DNA of 64,000 nucleotides from Hydractinia symbiolongicarpus (GCF_029227915.1 NC_079883.1:7254001-7318000), one strand, 5' to 3'. Shown: positions 1 to 8,662, counted from the first letter of the stretch. A program made the numbers and translations. The notes: a model not told the origin generated them from the letters alone.

Positions 1-50
1 AGGTCAAAAAGACTCCCAAAAAGGCAGCAAAGAAGACCGCAAAAAAATAA
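1..50 (+). CDS. H1: Histone H1, 3' end only
   Basis: The window opens inside the last 16 codons of an H1 gene, whose Lys/Ala/Pro-rich tail ends at a TAA at 48-50. The bases match the end of the complete H1 at 5352-5903. It shows that the array extends leftward beyond the window. Confidence 0.97.
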   Translation, partial: VKKTPKKAAKKTAKK

Positions 51-82
51 TTTGTGTGTATCTGGCTATTACATTAACAAAC

Positions 83-98
83 GGCTATTTTTATAGCC
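83..98 (+). terminator. Histone H1 mRNA 3' stem-loop
   Basis: GGCTAT-TTTT-ATAGCC is a 6-bp stem with a 4-nt loop, 32 nt after the H1 stop. It is the SLBP-binding signal of replication-dependent histone mRNAs, which replaces polyadenylation. It is followed by ACACATTTAC and then an A-run with CATT, the likely histone downstream element. Stem pair 5 is A-U rather than the usual Y-R. Confidence 0.93.
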
Positions 99-375
99 AC
101 ACATTTACAAAAAAAACATTATCTTGGTACAAAGTTAAACTTGTTTAAGTCACTTAAACAGTTAAAAAAGAGTAAATTTAAGATTAGATTCCCTAAGTTT
201 AAGTATTTTCGTTTTTAAATTTCTTATTTTCTTGCTTTTACTTTTCTTGCCCTTCATATTTTTAACATTGTCAAACTTTATGTAGCATAAAATTTTTATG
301 TAGCATAAAATTTAAACAGAAAGCAGGACAAAGTTTGATATAAAAAGCTAGCCGTAATATTTTTTATGGATGTGT

Positions 376-391
376 GGCTATAAAAATAGCC
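376..391 (-). terminator. Histone H3 mRNA 3' stem-loop
   Basis: On the minus strand this reads GGCTAT-TTTT-ATAGCC, 21 nt past the H3 stop. Downstream comes ACACATCCATAAAAAATATT, so the usual A-run/CATT element is here A6-TATT. Confidence 0.93.
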
Positions 392-412
392 GTTTTTTGT
401 TTGGTAAGATGC

Positions 413-826
<414 letters not shown>

Positions 827-877
827 TTAAGAAGTCGATGTAGTACGGATACACAAGACGGTCTAAAATGCACTATC

Positions 878-885
878 GCGCCAAA
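878..885 (-). promoter_or_regulatory. E2F-like site upstream of H3
   Basis: The minus strand reads TTTGGCGC, matching the E2F consensus TTTSSCGC. It lies just outside the TATA-like AATAAAAC of H3 and about 55 bp from the ATG. The H1 promoter has the same GCGCCAAA octamer. I found no counterpart in the H2A-H2B spacer. Confidence 0.5.
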
Positions 886-1108
886 GTTTTATTTCTCATA
901 TTGATTGACAGCTAAGGTTCAAAACAAACCATTTGATTGGTGCTAAGAAAGTAATTTCTGATTGGCTGCATAATGACATTACGCTCATTACTTTAACATT
1001 TTTATAAAATCTGTGTTTTTTGGCTACGGGAAAACGGCTGTATCTTCTGATACACAAAAGCTTTTGACTTTTTTTTTTTTTAGTAAGTAGCAGAAGGTTT
1101 GGCGAATT

Positions 1109-1170
1109 CCAACGATGCCAAATTTATTGCCTTACTGAAACATTAAGACCACGAATTTTTAAAAAAACTA
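1109..1170 (+). other. Relic of an H2B-like histone 3' end
   Basis: From 1143 the bases TTAAGACCACGAATTTTTAA and the following A-run match the H2B 3' flank (right arm of its stem-loop, ACAC and A-run) at 23 of 26 positions. Upstream, CCAACG followed by CCAAA also echoes the H2B 3' UTR. The left stem arm GGTCTT is missing, so no hairpin can form. It is read on the plus strand, pointing toward H4. I infer a fossil gene end left by an old rearrangement. Confidence 0.5.
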
Positions 1171-1191
1171 CAGTTTTACTTAAAAAAATGT

Positions 1192-1214
1192 ACAAAATGT
1201 TCGGAACATTTTGT
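1192..1214. repeat. 23-bp palindrome upstream of H4
   Basis: Arms ACAAAATGTTC (1192-1202) and GAACATTTTGT (1204-1214) are perfect reverse complements around a single G. It lies about 135 bp from the H4 ATG and next to a CCAAT box, so it may be a dimeric factor site. Confidence 0.6.
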
Positions 1215-1304
1215 AATGACGCAACTCTATTGGTTAATTAGGGTGTTTCCACGAGCAGTAGGTAATTTTATGGCCTCTTTTTAAAGCTGTCTGAATTCTG
1301 TTAA

Positions 1305-1661
<357 letters not shown>

Positions 1662-1685
1662 GCGTTGTCATTGCTCAACAAAAAC

Positions 1686-1701
1686 GGCTATTTTTATAGC
1701 C
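1686..1701 (+). terminator. Histone H4 mRNA 3' stem-loop
   Basis: GGCTAT-TTTT-ATAGCC lies 24 nt after the H4 stop, followed by ACAAATCTTTTAAAACATT. The A-run is shorter here (4 A) but the CATT is kept. Confidence 0.93.
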
Positions 1702-2082
1702 ACAAATCTTTTAAAACATTACTTTGTGCACGCTTCCAAATTACACAATGTGTAAAGTCTTGTCACAGTTACATTTATTGCTATACGATACTATGTCATA
1801 TATGACACAAAAAAAATTTAGAAATACTTTGTAGGGTTAATTTGCCTGGGAGTGTTTCCGTGAAAAGCTGGGTTAAGTTAAATGTAAGCAATAACATGGA
1901 TCAATGTACTTGTCTTTTCTGCAAGTACAGCTAATAATACGTATGAAAAGTGAAGCTAATCCACACACACATGGGGAAGTATTTTAAATGTAGGCTAGTG
2001 TTCTTAAGCACATTATTTAGAAGTTTTATTAACTTCGGTTAACTTGTAGTGACGCCAAGTAAATGTTTTTTTAAAGATGTGT

Positions 2083-2098
2083 GGTCTTAAAAAAGACC
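2083..2098 (-). terminator. Histone H2B mRNA 3' stem-loop
   Basis: The minus strand reads GGTCTT-TTTT-AAGACC, the only one of the five that fits the GGYYYU...ARRRCC stem consensus. It is followed by ACACATCTTT and an A7-CATT element. Confidence 0.94.
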
Positions 2099-2121
2099 GT
2101 TTGTGTTTGGTAGACGTTGGT

Positions 2122-2526
2122 TTACTTGCTGCTTGTGTATTTTGTGACGGCTTTTGTTCCTTCACTGACTGCGTGTTTTGCAAGTTCTCCAGGCAAGAGA
2201 AGACGTACTGCGGTTTGAATTTCACGAGAAGAGATGGTCGACTTTTTGTTTTGAAGAGCCAAACGCGAAGCTTCGGAAGCAATGCGCTCAAAGATGTCGT
2301 TGACAAATGAGTTCATGATGCTCATAGCTTTGCTTGAAACTCCGACATCTGGGTGAACTTGTTTCAAAACATTGTAGATGTAAATAGCATAACTTTCCTT
2401 TCTCTTTCTCTTGCGTTTCTTTTCACCAGTTCCACCAATCTTTCCTCCTTTTTTGCCGGCTCTTTTTTCACCTTTCTTGGCTACTTTAGGTGCCTGTTTT
2501 CCTCCTTTAGCTGCTGCGTCAGACAT
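2122..2526 (-). CDS. H2B: Histone H2B
   Basis: This is core histone H2B, 134 residues, somewhat longer than the usual 122-126 because of a long basic tail (about residues 1-43, ending [10 protein letters not shown]). The histone fold starts near [18 protein letters not shown]. The C-terminal helix ends AVTKYTSSK, which contains the lysine that is mono-ubiquitinated in animals. It pairs with H2A, from which it diverges across 2527-2810. A TATA-like TTATAAAC on the minus strand lies at about 2589-2596. Confidence 0.99.
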   Translation of the reverse strand: MSDAAAKGGKQAPKVAKKGEKRAGKKGGKIGGTGEKKRKRKRKESYAIYIYNVLKQVHPDVGVSSKAMSIMNSFVNDIFERIASEASRLALQNKKSTISSREIQTAVRLLLPGELAKHAVSEGTKAVTKYTSSK

Positions 2527-2810
2527 GGTTAAAAATTTTTGCTACTTAACTTGTAAATAAGCATTAAACTGCAAGTCAAAACTTTTTGTTTATAAGTAAA
2601 AAAATCGGATCGAATTCGATCCGAAAACGCCGATACGCAATTTAATTGGTTAAAAAAAAAATCTTTTGTTTAATACTTAATTATGATTGGTTAAAAAAAC
2701 ATGATTTCGATCCTATTTTTATGATGAAAAAACGAGTAAAGTTTATTTCGTTAACACTTACGTTAAATATTCGTACGTTTTTGTATTAACTTACAAATCA
2801 AATCGCAGTT
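2527..2810. promoter_or_regulatory. H2B-H2A bidirectional promoter
   Basis: This 284-bp divergent spacer has a TATA-like element for H2B on the minus strand (about 2588-2597) and TTAAATATT (2763-2771) as the H2A candidate. Two ATTGGTTAAAA boxes, CCAAT on the minus strand, begin at 2645 and 2686. A perfect 20-bp palindrome sits at 2605-2624, and its half TTCGATCC recurs near 2706-2713. No E2F-like octamer was seen. Confidence 0.65.
2605..2624. repeat. 20-bp perfect palindrome in H2B-H2A promoter
   Basis: TCGGATCGAATTCGATCCGA equals its own reverse complement. It lies about 80 bp upstream of the H2B ATG. A half site recurs about 90 bp away in the same spacer, which favours a protein-binding role over chance. 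Confidence 0.7.
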
Positions 2811-3191
2811 ATGTCTGGACGTGGAAAAGGTGGAAAAGCTAAGGCTAAAGCCAAGACAAGATCCTCAAGAGCTGGACTTCAATTTCCAGTCGGTAGAGTG
2901 CATAGATTCCTTCGTAGAGGGCACTATGCTAACCGAATTGGATCTGGAGCACCAGTTTACTTAGCAGCCGTCTTGGAATATTTATCTGCTGAGATATTGG
3001 AGTTGGCTGGTAACGCAGCAAGAGACAACAAAAAAGCTAGGATTATTCCAAGACATTTACAATTGGCTGTTCGTAATGATGAAGAATTAAACAAACTTTT
3101 GAGCGGTGTAACCATTGCAGCTGGTGGTGTTTTGCCAAACATTCAAGCTGTCTTACTCCCAAAGAAGAACGACAAAGGACAGAAGAAGTAA
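2811..3191 (+). CDS. H2A: Histone H2A (canonical)
   Basis: This is core histone H2A, 126 residues. The N-terminus is [24 protein letters not shown] and the H2A signature follows. The acidic patch residues (E56, E61, E64, and the DEE of [11 protein letters not shown]) are present. The C-terminus [12 protein letters not shown] has no SQ[E/D] motif, so it is not H2A.X, and it lacks H2A.Z features. The stretch [17 protein letters not shown] is more diverged than in common animal H2As. It is divergent from H2B. A 3' stem-loop lies 22 nt downstream. Confidence 0.99.
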   Translation: MSGRGKGGKAKAKAKTRSSRAGLQFPVGRVHRFLRRGHYANRIGSGAPVYLAAVLEYLSAEILELAGNAARDNKKARIIPRHLQLAVRNDEELNKLLSGVTIAAGGVLPNIQAVLLPKKNDKGQKK

Positions 3192-3213
3192 ACCGCTACA
3201 CTCAGAAAACAAC

Positions 3214-3229
3214 GGCTATTTTTATAGCC
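3214..3229 (+). terminator. Histone H2A mRNA 3' stem-loop
   Basis: GGCTAT-TTTT-ATAGCC is followed by ACACATCTTT and A7-CATT. Stem and flank are almost identical to those of H1. Confidence 0.93.
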
Positions 3230-3388
3230 ACACATCTTTAAAAAAACATTGTTTTTTTCACAAAACTATAACCTTAAAGTCTAATAGATAATCCATGCAT
3301 ACGCCTTGTCCTAAGTAACTCAAAGAAATTAAATAAAAAAATTTGATCACAACGTCAAAATAAATTGCACGTATTTGCACCTACTAAT

Positions 3389-3508
3389 GTCTACGGCCAT
3401 ACCACGATGAACACACCCGTTCTCGTCTGATCACGGAAGTTAAGCATCGTCGGGCCGGGATAGTACTTGGATGGGGGACCGCCTGGGAACTCCCGGTGTC
3501 GTAGGCTT
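3389..3508 (+). rRNA. 5S rRNA: 5S ribosomal RNA
   Basis: This 120-nt gene starts GTCTACGGCCATACCAC and ends GTCGTAGGCTT, so its ends pair to close helix I. The internal control region is intact (AGTTAAGCA and GGATGGGGGACCGCCTGGGAA). It is transcribed by Pol III, and a TTTT terminator lies at 3507-3510. An AT-rich AAAATAAATT about 25-30 bp upstream could act as an upstream element. It sits 159 bp after the H2A stem-loop, on the same strand. Confidence 0.98.
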
Positions 3509-3835
3509 TTCATTTTCATTTGCTGTGATATATTTCTTGTTATAACAATTAAGGAACGTGGCGGTTGTTGAAAGTGTTTCCTATGACATTTTCCTACGAC
3601 ATTTTCAGGTGATAGTACGAGAAAAAAGAGCTTTCAAATGCATACAAACTCGATCTATTGCCGATCATCCAATAACCCTGACGGAATGGCAAATAAAATA
3701 AAATTCCGCCGCCTTCCGAGGACTTATATCGCAATCACGTTTCGTAACAGCCAAGCGAGGTTTTACCTTAGCGTTTAAGTCACCACCGACATTTGGCCGC
3801 GCAACTTTTCTAAGCTCATTCATTTTGACTTAAGG
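3509..3835. other. 5S-U1 spacer
   Basis: This 327-bp spacer lies between two 3' ends (5S on plus, U1 on minus). It has a tandem 13-bp near-repeat, CCTATGACATTTT/CCTACGACATTTT, at 3580-3605. Just outside the U1 3' end the minus strand reads GTCAAAATGAATGAGC, a candidate snRNA 3' box. I see no coding region. Confidence 0.6.
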
Positions 3836-4000
3836 AGGGGGCGAGCGCGGACGCAGGCCCCCACTACCAGAAATTGTACGGTCGAGTTACTGACGTTTGC
3901 AGTAATCGCAGAGGTCAGCCCAAGCGTAGTGCAATGCAAGAGCCTCACTCTGGAAGAAAACCCTCATTGATCAGTCTTTACTTCCCCGTCAGGTAAGTAT
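3836..4000 (-). ncRNA. U1: U1 spliceosomal snRNA
   Basis: On the minus strand the gene begins ATACTTACCTG, the invariant U1 5' end that pairs with 5' splice sites. An Sm site AATTTCTGG follows near the 3' end. It closes with a GC-rich 3' stem-loop (GGGGGCCTGCG...CGCTCGCCCCC). The length of about 165 nt matches the family (164 nt in human). A 14-bp upstream element at 4044-4057 is shared with U2. There is one copy per unit. Confidence 0.97.
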
Positions 4001-4043
4001 GAGTTGGAACTGCACCGTAGCATGAGGGTACCCTTCAAAGTTT

Positions 4044-4057
4044 GTTAATGCTTGTGG
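4044..4057 (-). promoter_or_regulatory. Candidate PSE of U1
   Basis: The minus strand reads CCACAAGCATTAAC, with its 5' end 57 bp before U1 +1. The U2 gene has CCACAAGCAGTTAC at -54 (12 of 14 identical). The position fits the proximal sequence element bound by SNAPc. Confidence 0.7.
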
Positions 4058-4191
4058 CTTGAGTGTGTTATAAACTGCCGTGTCGCGGGGCATAGGCTGT
4101 ATTCTCCCCCAGTGTACGCGTTTTGTTCCCGCCGTAGACTATGCAGAGTGCCGTCGGAAAGAGGACTGCTATTATTCTTTTATTGCTTATG

Positions 4192-4377
4192 TGGGCCGCC
4201 ATCGGTAATAGTGCAACACCAAGGCAACCCGTGGTCACGGCGTGAATGAATCCACCTCCATGACCCAAGGCCAAAAATCAGATTAATATACTGACCATTC
4301 AGAGAATGGCCTACCAGATATTAAACTGATAAGAACAGATACTACACTTGATCTTAGCCATTAGGCCGAGAAGCGAT
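4192..4377 (-). ncRNA. U2: U2 spliceosomal snRNA
   Basis: On the minus strand it begins ATCGCTTCTCGGCC, followed by TGGCTAAGATCAAGTGTAGT, which contains the GUAGUA branch-point recognition sequence. ATCTGTTCTTATCAGTTTAA, stem IIa/IIb and the Sm site GATTTTTGG follow. The 3' stem GGGTTGCC/GGCGGCCC closes stem-loop IV at about 186 nt (human 188). Downstream, AATAAAAGAATAATAG is a possible 3' box. The 3' end is placed by the stem and could be off by a few bases. Confidence 0.97.
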
Positions 4378-4417
4378 AAAGAACAAGCGTTGCCATGATA
4401 GGCATCGTCCACACACC

Positions 4418-4431
4418 GTAACTGCTTGTGG
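4418..4431 (-). promoter_or_regulatory. Candidate PSE of U2
   Basis: CCACAAGCAGTTAC on the minus strand starts 54 bp upstream of U2 +1 and is the counterpart of the U1 element at 4044-4057. Confidence 0.7.
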
Positions 4432-4462
4432 AGCATGTCACGTTACTGTAAAGCTTACAACT

Positions 4463-4520
4463 GTCACCGCGTACGGATGGACGGCGACATAGTAAAAATC
4501 ACGGCTGTTGATTTAGCCGT
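4463..4520 (-). ncRNA. Candidate structured Sm-type RNA (speculative)
   Basis: On the minus strand a perfect hairpin ACGGCT-8 nt-AGCCGT (4501-4520) is followed directly by GATTTTTAC (4492-4500), which resembles an Sm site. An 8-bp stem GTCGCCGT/GCGGTGAC (4463-4470 with 4481-4488) comes next. This last stem pairs fully, with two G-U wobbles, only on the minus strand; the plus strand has two mismatches. The order stem, Sm-like site, stem is typical of snRNA or spliced-leader RNA 3' halves. No family is recognised, and the T5 could instead be the tRNA's Pol III stop. Confidence 0.25.
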
Positions 4521-4699
4521 AGGATGGAGAGCGACTGTAGCGAGTGGATGGTAACTTACATGAATGCTAACAAAGGCGACGATACTAAGTGCGTGATATT
4601 ACTTTCCAATATGTCTGCGTACATTCCGTTTATCAACGCATTACGCCAGAACGTGCGCGCGCGTTACACAGTAGACCATGCAGCCGAAATGCGACAGTG

Positions 4700-4772
4700 C
4701 GACCCTGCCAGGAGTCGAACCTGGAATCCCCTGATTCGTAGTCAGATGCCTTATCCATTGGGCCACAGGGCC
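4700..4772 (-). tRNA. tRNA-Arg: tRNA-Arg(ACG)
   Basis: This 73-nt cloverleaf on the minus strand has acceptor GGCCCTG/CAGGGTC with discriminator G and one G-U pair. The D arm is GCCCAATGGATAAGGC. The anticodon arm is TCTGA-CTACGAA-TCAGG, giving anticodon ACG, and the T arm is CCAGG-TTCGACT-CCTGG. The A box TGGCCCAATGG and B box GGTTCGACTCC are intact and there is no intron. It decodes CGN arginine codons after A34-to-I editing. Oddly, it has no nearby T-run terminator: the first on its strand is about 200 nt downstream. Confidence 0.96.
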
Positions 4773-5351
4773 ATGCTTATGACTTCGCCCCATCGTCATT
4801 TTGGCTTGCGCATTCGTTTTACTTACGACAGAATTCTTCGTGTTTGTAGCCATGAAAGAAAGGGACTTCTGTGAGTGAATTTTTTTACTGTGGTCTAATA
4901 AAAAAGTCGAAACGCAGTGCCCAATATATGAATTGCTCCTAATAGCCGGAAACAGGCCGTGTCGATGATGTAGGCCGACATACGCAACGCAAACCAAAGA
5001 ACGCTTTATGAAAATCCTAACACGAGCGCGGAAGAAGCCCAAATTAACAGACTAGATGTAATGCTGAAGACCTCAAACTCCAGCAGCTTCTCTTGCAGAC
5101 TATTGCGTCGTACTACAAATAAAAATTAACATGCTTTCGCATAGTCGCGGCACCCAAAACGGACATTATACGATGTACAGAAACACACATTTCTGTTTTC
5201 GCGCCAAATCAATTCCCGGGAGTGGTACTTTTACGTCCGCATACTTCGCACCGTCTTAAATTATATCTCATTTACACGGTAATGTTTAGTATACTTCTAC
5301 TGTGATAACAAGCATCGTTTATCGTTGGATTGTTGTAAGAAAACATTAAAA
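4773..5351. promoter_or_regulatory. tRNA-H1 spacer with H1 promoter
   Basis: The right part (about 5180-5350) carries H1 promoter motifs: AAACACACA (5181-5189), resembling the H1-specific AC box; TTTTCGCGCCAAA (5196-5208), an E2F-like site; and a TATA-like CTTAAATTATATC (5255-5267). The left part (4773-5170) has a few weak hairpins, including ATGC-GAAA-GCAT on the minus strand, but nothing I can assign. It is less AT-rich than the histone spacers. Confidence 0.6.
5196..5208 (+). promoter_or_regulatory. E2F-like site upstream of H1
   Basis: TTTTCGCGCCAAA contains overlapping E2F half sites, TTTCGCGC and GCGCCAAA, about 145 bp before the H1 ATG and just after the AC-box-like AAACACACA. It shares the octamer with the H3 promoter. 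Confidence 0.55.
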
Positions 5352-5903
5352 ATGAGTGAAGCAGCTTCTCCAAAGAAAATCGCACCCAAGAAGAAACCTG
5401 CTGCAAAGAAGACAGCTGATCACCCTAAATATGTGGACATGATCAAGGCTGCTATCGCTACCCTAAAGGAACGCGGTGGTTCATCTCGCCAAGCTATTAC
5501 AAAATATATTCATGCAAATTACAAAGTTGCTGAAAACTCAGATCATCATCTGAAAATGGCTCTTAAACGAGGAGTAACATCAGGCGATTTGATTCAAACT
5601 AAAGGCACTGGTGCTTCTGGATCATTCAAGCTAGGTCAGGTAAAAAAAGAAAAACCTAAGAAAAAGGCCGCAGCAAAAAAGCCAACGGCAAAGAAGCCTA
5701 CTGCAAAGAAAAGTACACCAAAAAAGAAGCCAGCAAAGAAGAGCACGCCAAAGAAAGCAGCAAAGAAGCCTGCCACAAAGAAAGCCTCGGCTAAGAAACC
5801 AGCAGCTAAGAAACCCACAAAGAAGCCTGTTGCTAAAAAACCTGCAGCAAAGAAGGTCAAAAAGACTCCCAAAAAGGCAGCAAAGAAGACCGCAAAAAAA
5901 TAA
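5352..5903 (+). CDS. H1: Linker histone H1
   Basis: This is linker histone H1, 183 residues, binding linker DNA at the nucleosome entry/exit site. A short tail (1-22) is followed by the winged-helix H15 domain (about 23-96, [20 protein letters not shown] to SFKLGQ). The C-terminal tail (97-183) is built of KKP, KKPT and KKST-type repeats, with possible CDK sites at STPKK and KTPKK. I chose the ATG at 5352 (MSEAASPKK, context AAAATG). An in-frame ATG at 5325 would add MDCCKKTLK, which is unlike any H1 start. It is on the same strand as H4, H2A and 5S. Confidence 0.98.
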   Translation: MSEAASPKKIAPKKKPAAKKTADHPKYVDMIKAAIATLKERGGSSRQAITKYIHANYKVAENSDHHLKMALKRGVTSGDLIQTKGTGASGSFKLGQVKKEKPKKKAAAKKPTAKKPTAKKSTPKKKPAKKSTPKKAAKKPATKKASAKKPAAKKPTKKPVAKKPAAKKVKKTPKKAAKKTAKK

Positions 5904-6264
5904 TTTGTGTGTATCTGGCTATTACATTAACAAACGGCTATTTTTATAGCCACACATTTACAAAAAAACATTATCTTGGTACAAAGTTAAACTTGTTTAA
6001 GTCACTTAAACAGTTAAAAAAGAGTAAATTTAAGATTAGATTCCCTAAGTTTAAGTATTTTCGTTTTTAAATTTCTTATTTTCTTGCTTTTACTTTTCTT
6101 GCCCTTCATATTTTTAACATTGTCAAACTTTATGTAGCATAAAATTTTTATGTAGCATAAAATTTAAACAGAAAGCAGGACAAAGTTTGATATAAAAAGC
6201 TAGCCGTAATATTTTTTATGGATGTGTGGCTATAAAAATAGCCGTTTTTTGTTTGGTAAGATGC

Positions 6265-6678
<414 letters not shown>

Positions 6679-7156
6679 TTAAGAAGTCGATGTAGTACGG
6701 ATACACAAGACGGTCTAAAATGCACTATCGCGCCAAAGTTTTATTTCTCATATTGATTGACAGCTAAGGTTCAAAACAAACCATTTGATTGGTGCTAAGA
6801 AAGTAATTTCTGATTGGCTGCATAATGACATTACGCTCATTACTTTAACATTTTTATAAAATCTGTGTTTTTTGGCTACGGGAAAACGGCTGTATCTTCT
6901 GATACACAAAAGCTTTTGACTTTTTTTTTTTTTAGTAAGTAGCAGAAGGTTTGGCGAATTCCAACGATGCCAAATTTATTGCCTTACTGAAACATTAAGA
7001 CCACGAATTTTTAAAAAAACTACAGTTTTACTTAAAAAAATGTACAAAATGTTCGGAACATTTTGTAATGACGCAACTCTATTGGTTAATTAGGGTGTTT
7101 CCACGAGCAGTAGGTAATTTTATGGCCTCTTTTTAAAGCTGTCTGAATTCTGTTAA

Positions 7157-7513
<357 letters not shown>

Positions 7514-7973
7514 GCGTTGTCATTGCTCAACAAAAACGGCTATTTTTATAGCCACAAATCTTTTAAAACATTACTTTGTGCACGCTTCCAAATTACACAA
7601 TGTGTAAAGTCTTGTCACAGTTACATTTATTGCTATACGATACTATGTCATATATGACACAAAAAAAATTTAGAAATACTTTGTAGGGTTAATTTGCCTG
7701 GGAGTGTTTCCGTGAAAAGCTGGGTTAAGTTAAATGTAAGCAATAACATGGATCAATGTACTTGTCTTTTCTGCAAGTACAGCTAATAATACGTATGAAA
7801 AGTGAAGCTAATCCACACACACATGGGGAAGTATTTTAAATGTAGGCTAGTGTTCTTAAGCACATTATTTAGAAGTTTTATTAACTTCGGTTAACTTGTA
7901 GTGACGCCAAGTAAATGTTTTTTTAAAGATGTGTGGTCTTAAAAAAGACCGTTTGTGTTTGGTAGACGTTGGT

Positions 7974-8378
7974 TTACTTGCTGCTTGTGTATTTTGTGAC
8001 GGCTTTTGTTCCTTCACTGACTGCGTGTTTTGCAAGTTCTCCAGGCAAGAGAAGACGTACTGCGGTTTGAATTTCACGAGAAGAGATGGTCGACTTTTTG
8101 TTTTGAAGAGCCAAACGCGAAGCTTCGGAAGCAATGCGCTCAAAGATGTCGTTGACAAATGAGTTCATGATGCTCATAGCTTTGCTTGAAACTCCGACAT
8201 CTGGGTGAACTTGTTTCAAAACATTGTAGATGTAAATAGCATAACTTTCCTTTCTCTTTCTCTTGCGTTTCTTTTCACCAGTTCCACCAATCTTTCCTCC
8301 TTTTTTGCCGGCTCTTTTTTCACCTTTCTTGGCTACTTTAGGTGCCTGTTTTCCTCCTTTAGCTGCTGCGTCAGACAT
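7974..8378 (-). CDS. H2B: Histone H2B, unit 2
   Basis: 134 residues, identical to unit 1. Stem-loop at 7935-7950 and palindrome upstream at 8457-8476. Confidence 0.99.
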   Translation of the reverse strand: MSDAAAKGGKQAPKVAKKGEKRAGKKGGKIGGTGEKKRKRKRKESYAIYIYNVLKQVHPDVGVSSKAMSIMNSFVNDIFERIASEASRLALQNKKSTISSREIQTAVRLLLPGELAKHAVSEGTKAVTKYTSSK

Positions 8379-8662
8379 GGTTAAAAATTTTTGCTACTTA
8401 ACTTGTAAATAAGCATTAAACTGCAAGTCAAAACTTTTTGTTTATAAGTAAAAAAATCGGATCGAATTCGATCCGAAAACGCCGATACGCAATTTAATTG
8501 GTTAAAAAAAAAATCTTTTGTTTAATACTTAATTATGATTGGTTAAAAAAACATGATTTCGATCCTATTTTTATGATGAAAAAACGAGTAAAGTTTATTT
8601 CGTTAACACTTACGTTAAATATTCGTACGTTTTTGTATTAACTTACAAATCAAATCGCAGTT

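Larger units (their letters stand above)
51..412. other. H1-H3 convergent spacer
   Basis: This 362-bp AT-rich spacer lies between the convergent 3' ends of H1 (+) and H3 (-). It holds the two stem-loops at 83-98 (+) and 376-391 (-). It also has a 17-bp palindrome at 143-159 (8-bp arms GTTTAAGT/ACTTAAAC around C) and a tandem pair of 18-bp repeats (TTTATGTAGCATAAAATT) at 277-294 and 295-312. The repeat pair is enclosed by a 9-bp inverted repeat, TCAAACTTT at 271-279 and AAAGTTTGA at 330-338. I see no gene in it. Confidence 0.8.
1662..2121. other. H4-H2B convergent spacer
   Basis: This 460-bp spacer holds the 3' signals of H4 (1686-1701) and H2B (2083-2098). It is unusually rich in short inverted repeats. 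TTACACA-A-TGTGTAA lies at 1741-1755 and the perfect 14-bp palindrome TGTCATATATGACA at 1794-1807. GTACTTG (1906-1912) pairs with CAAGTAC (1922-1928), and a GAAGTT/AACTTC hairpin lies near 2021-2037. I see no open reading frame or RNA gene. Confidence 0.75.
4378..4699. other. U2-tRNA spacer
   Basis: This 322-bp spacer contains the U2 upstream region with its PSE-like element (4418-4431). It also has a cluster of RNA-like structures on the minus strand (4463-4520), described separately. No protein-coding signal was found. On the minus strand no run of four T occurs between the tRNA 3' end (4700) and 4498. Confidence 0.6.

Noticed and set aside
83-98. Rho-independent bacterial terminators
   Set aside because: The hairpins follow eukaryotic histone genes and have the 16-nt SLBP geometry. 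Nothing else in the window is bacterial.
1198-1209. Heat-shock element in the H4 upstream palindrome
   Set aside because: TTC and GAA are separated by one base, not the two required for a heat-shock element.
4068-4274. Minus-strand ORF of 68 residues (MALGHGGGF...)
   Set aside because: It overlaps the U2 snRNA 3' half. It recurs only because the RNA gene is repeated, and it has no homology or initiation context that I recognise.
4524-4874. Plus-strand ORF of 116 residues
   Set aside because: It is antisense to the tRNA and runs across spacer. Its chance openness is repeated with the unit.
4991-5040. Degenerate second U1 gene on the minus strand (AATTTGGGC then TCCGCGCTCG, shared with the U1 3' stem)
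   Set aside because: Only about ten bases are shared. There is no U1 5' end upstream at the right distance and no closing 3' stem.
4641-5042. Minus-strand ORF of 133 residues
   Set aside because: It reads through the tRNA-Arg gene and spacer. In unit I1 a one-base change shortens it with no other sign of constraint.
5325-5351. Alternative H1 start giving MDCCKKTLK extension
   Set aside because: The downstream ATG has an AAAATG context and the typical acetylatable SEAAS start. The upstream one lies in the probable 5' UTR.
5636-5872. Antisense ORF of 78 residues rich in Gly/Phe/Ala, membrane-like
   Set aside because: It is the reverse complement of the Lys-rich H1 tail (AAG codons read as CTT/TTC), so the hydrophobicity is an artefact.
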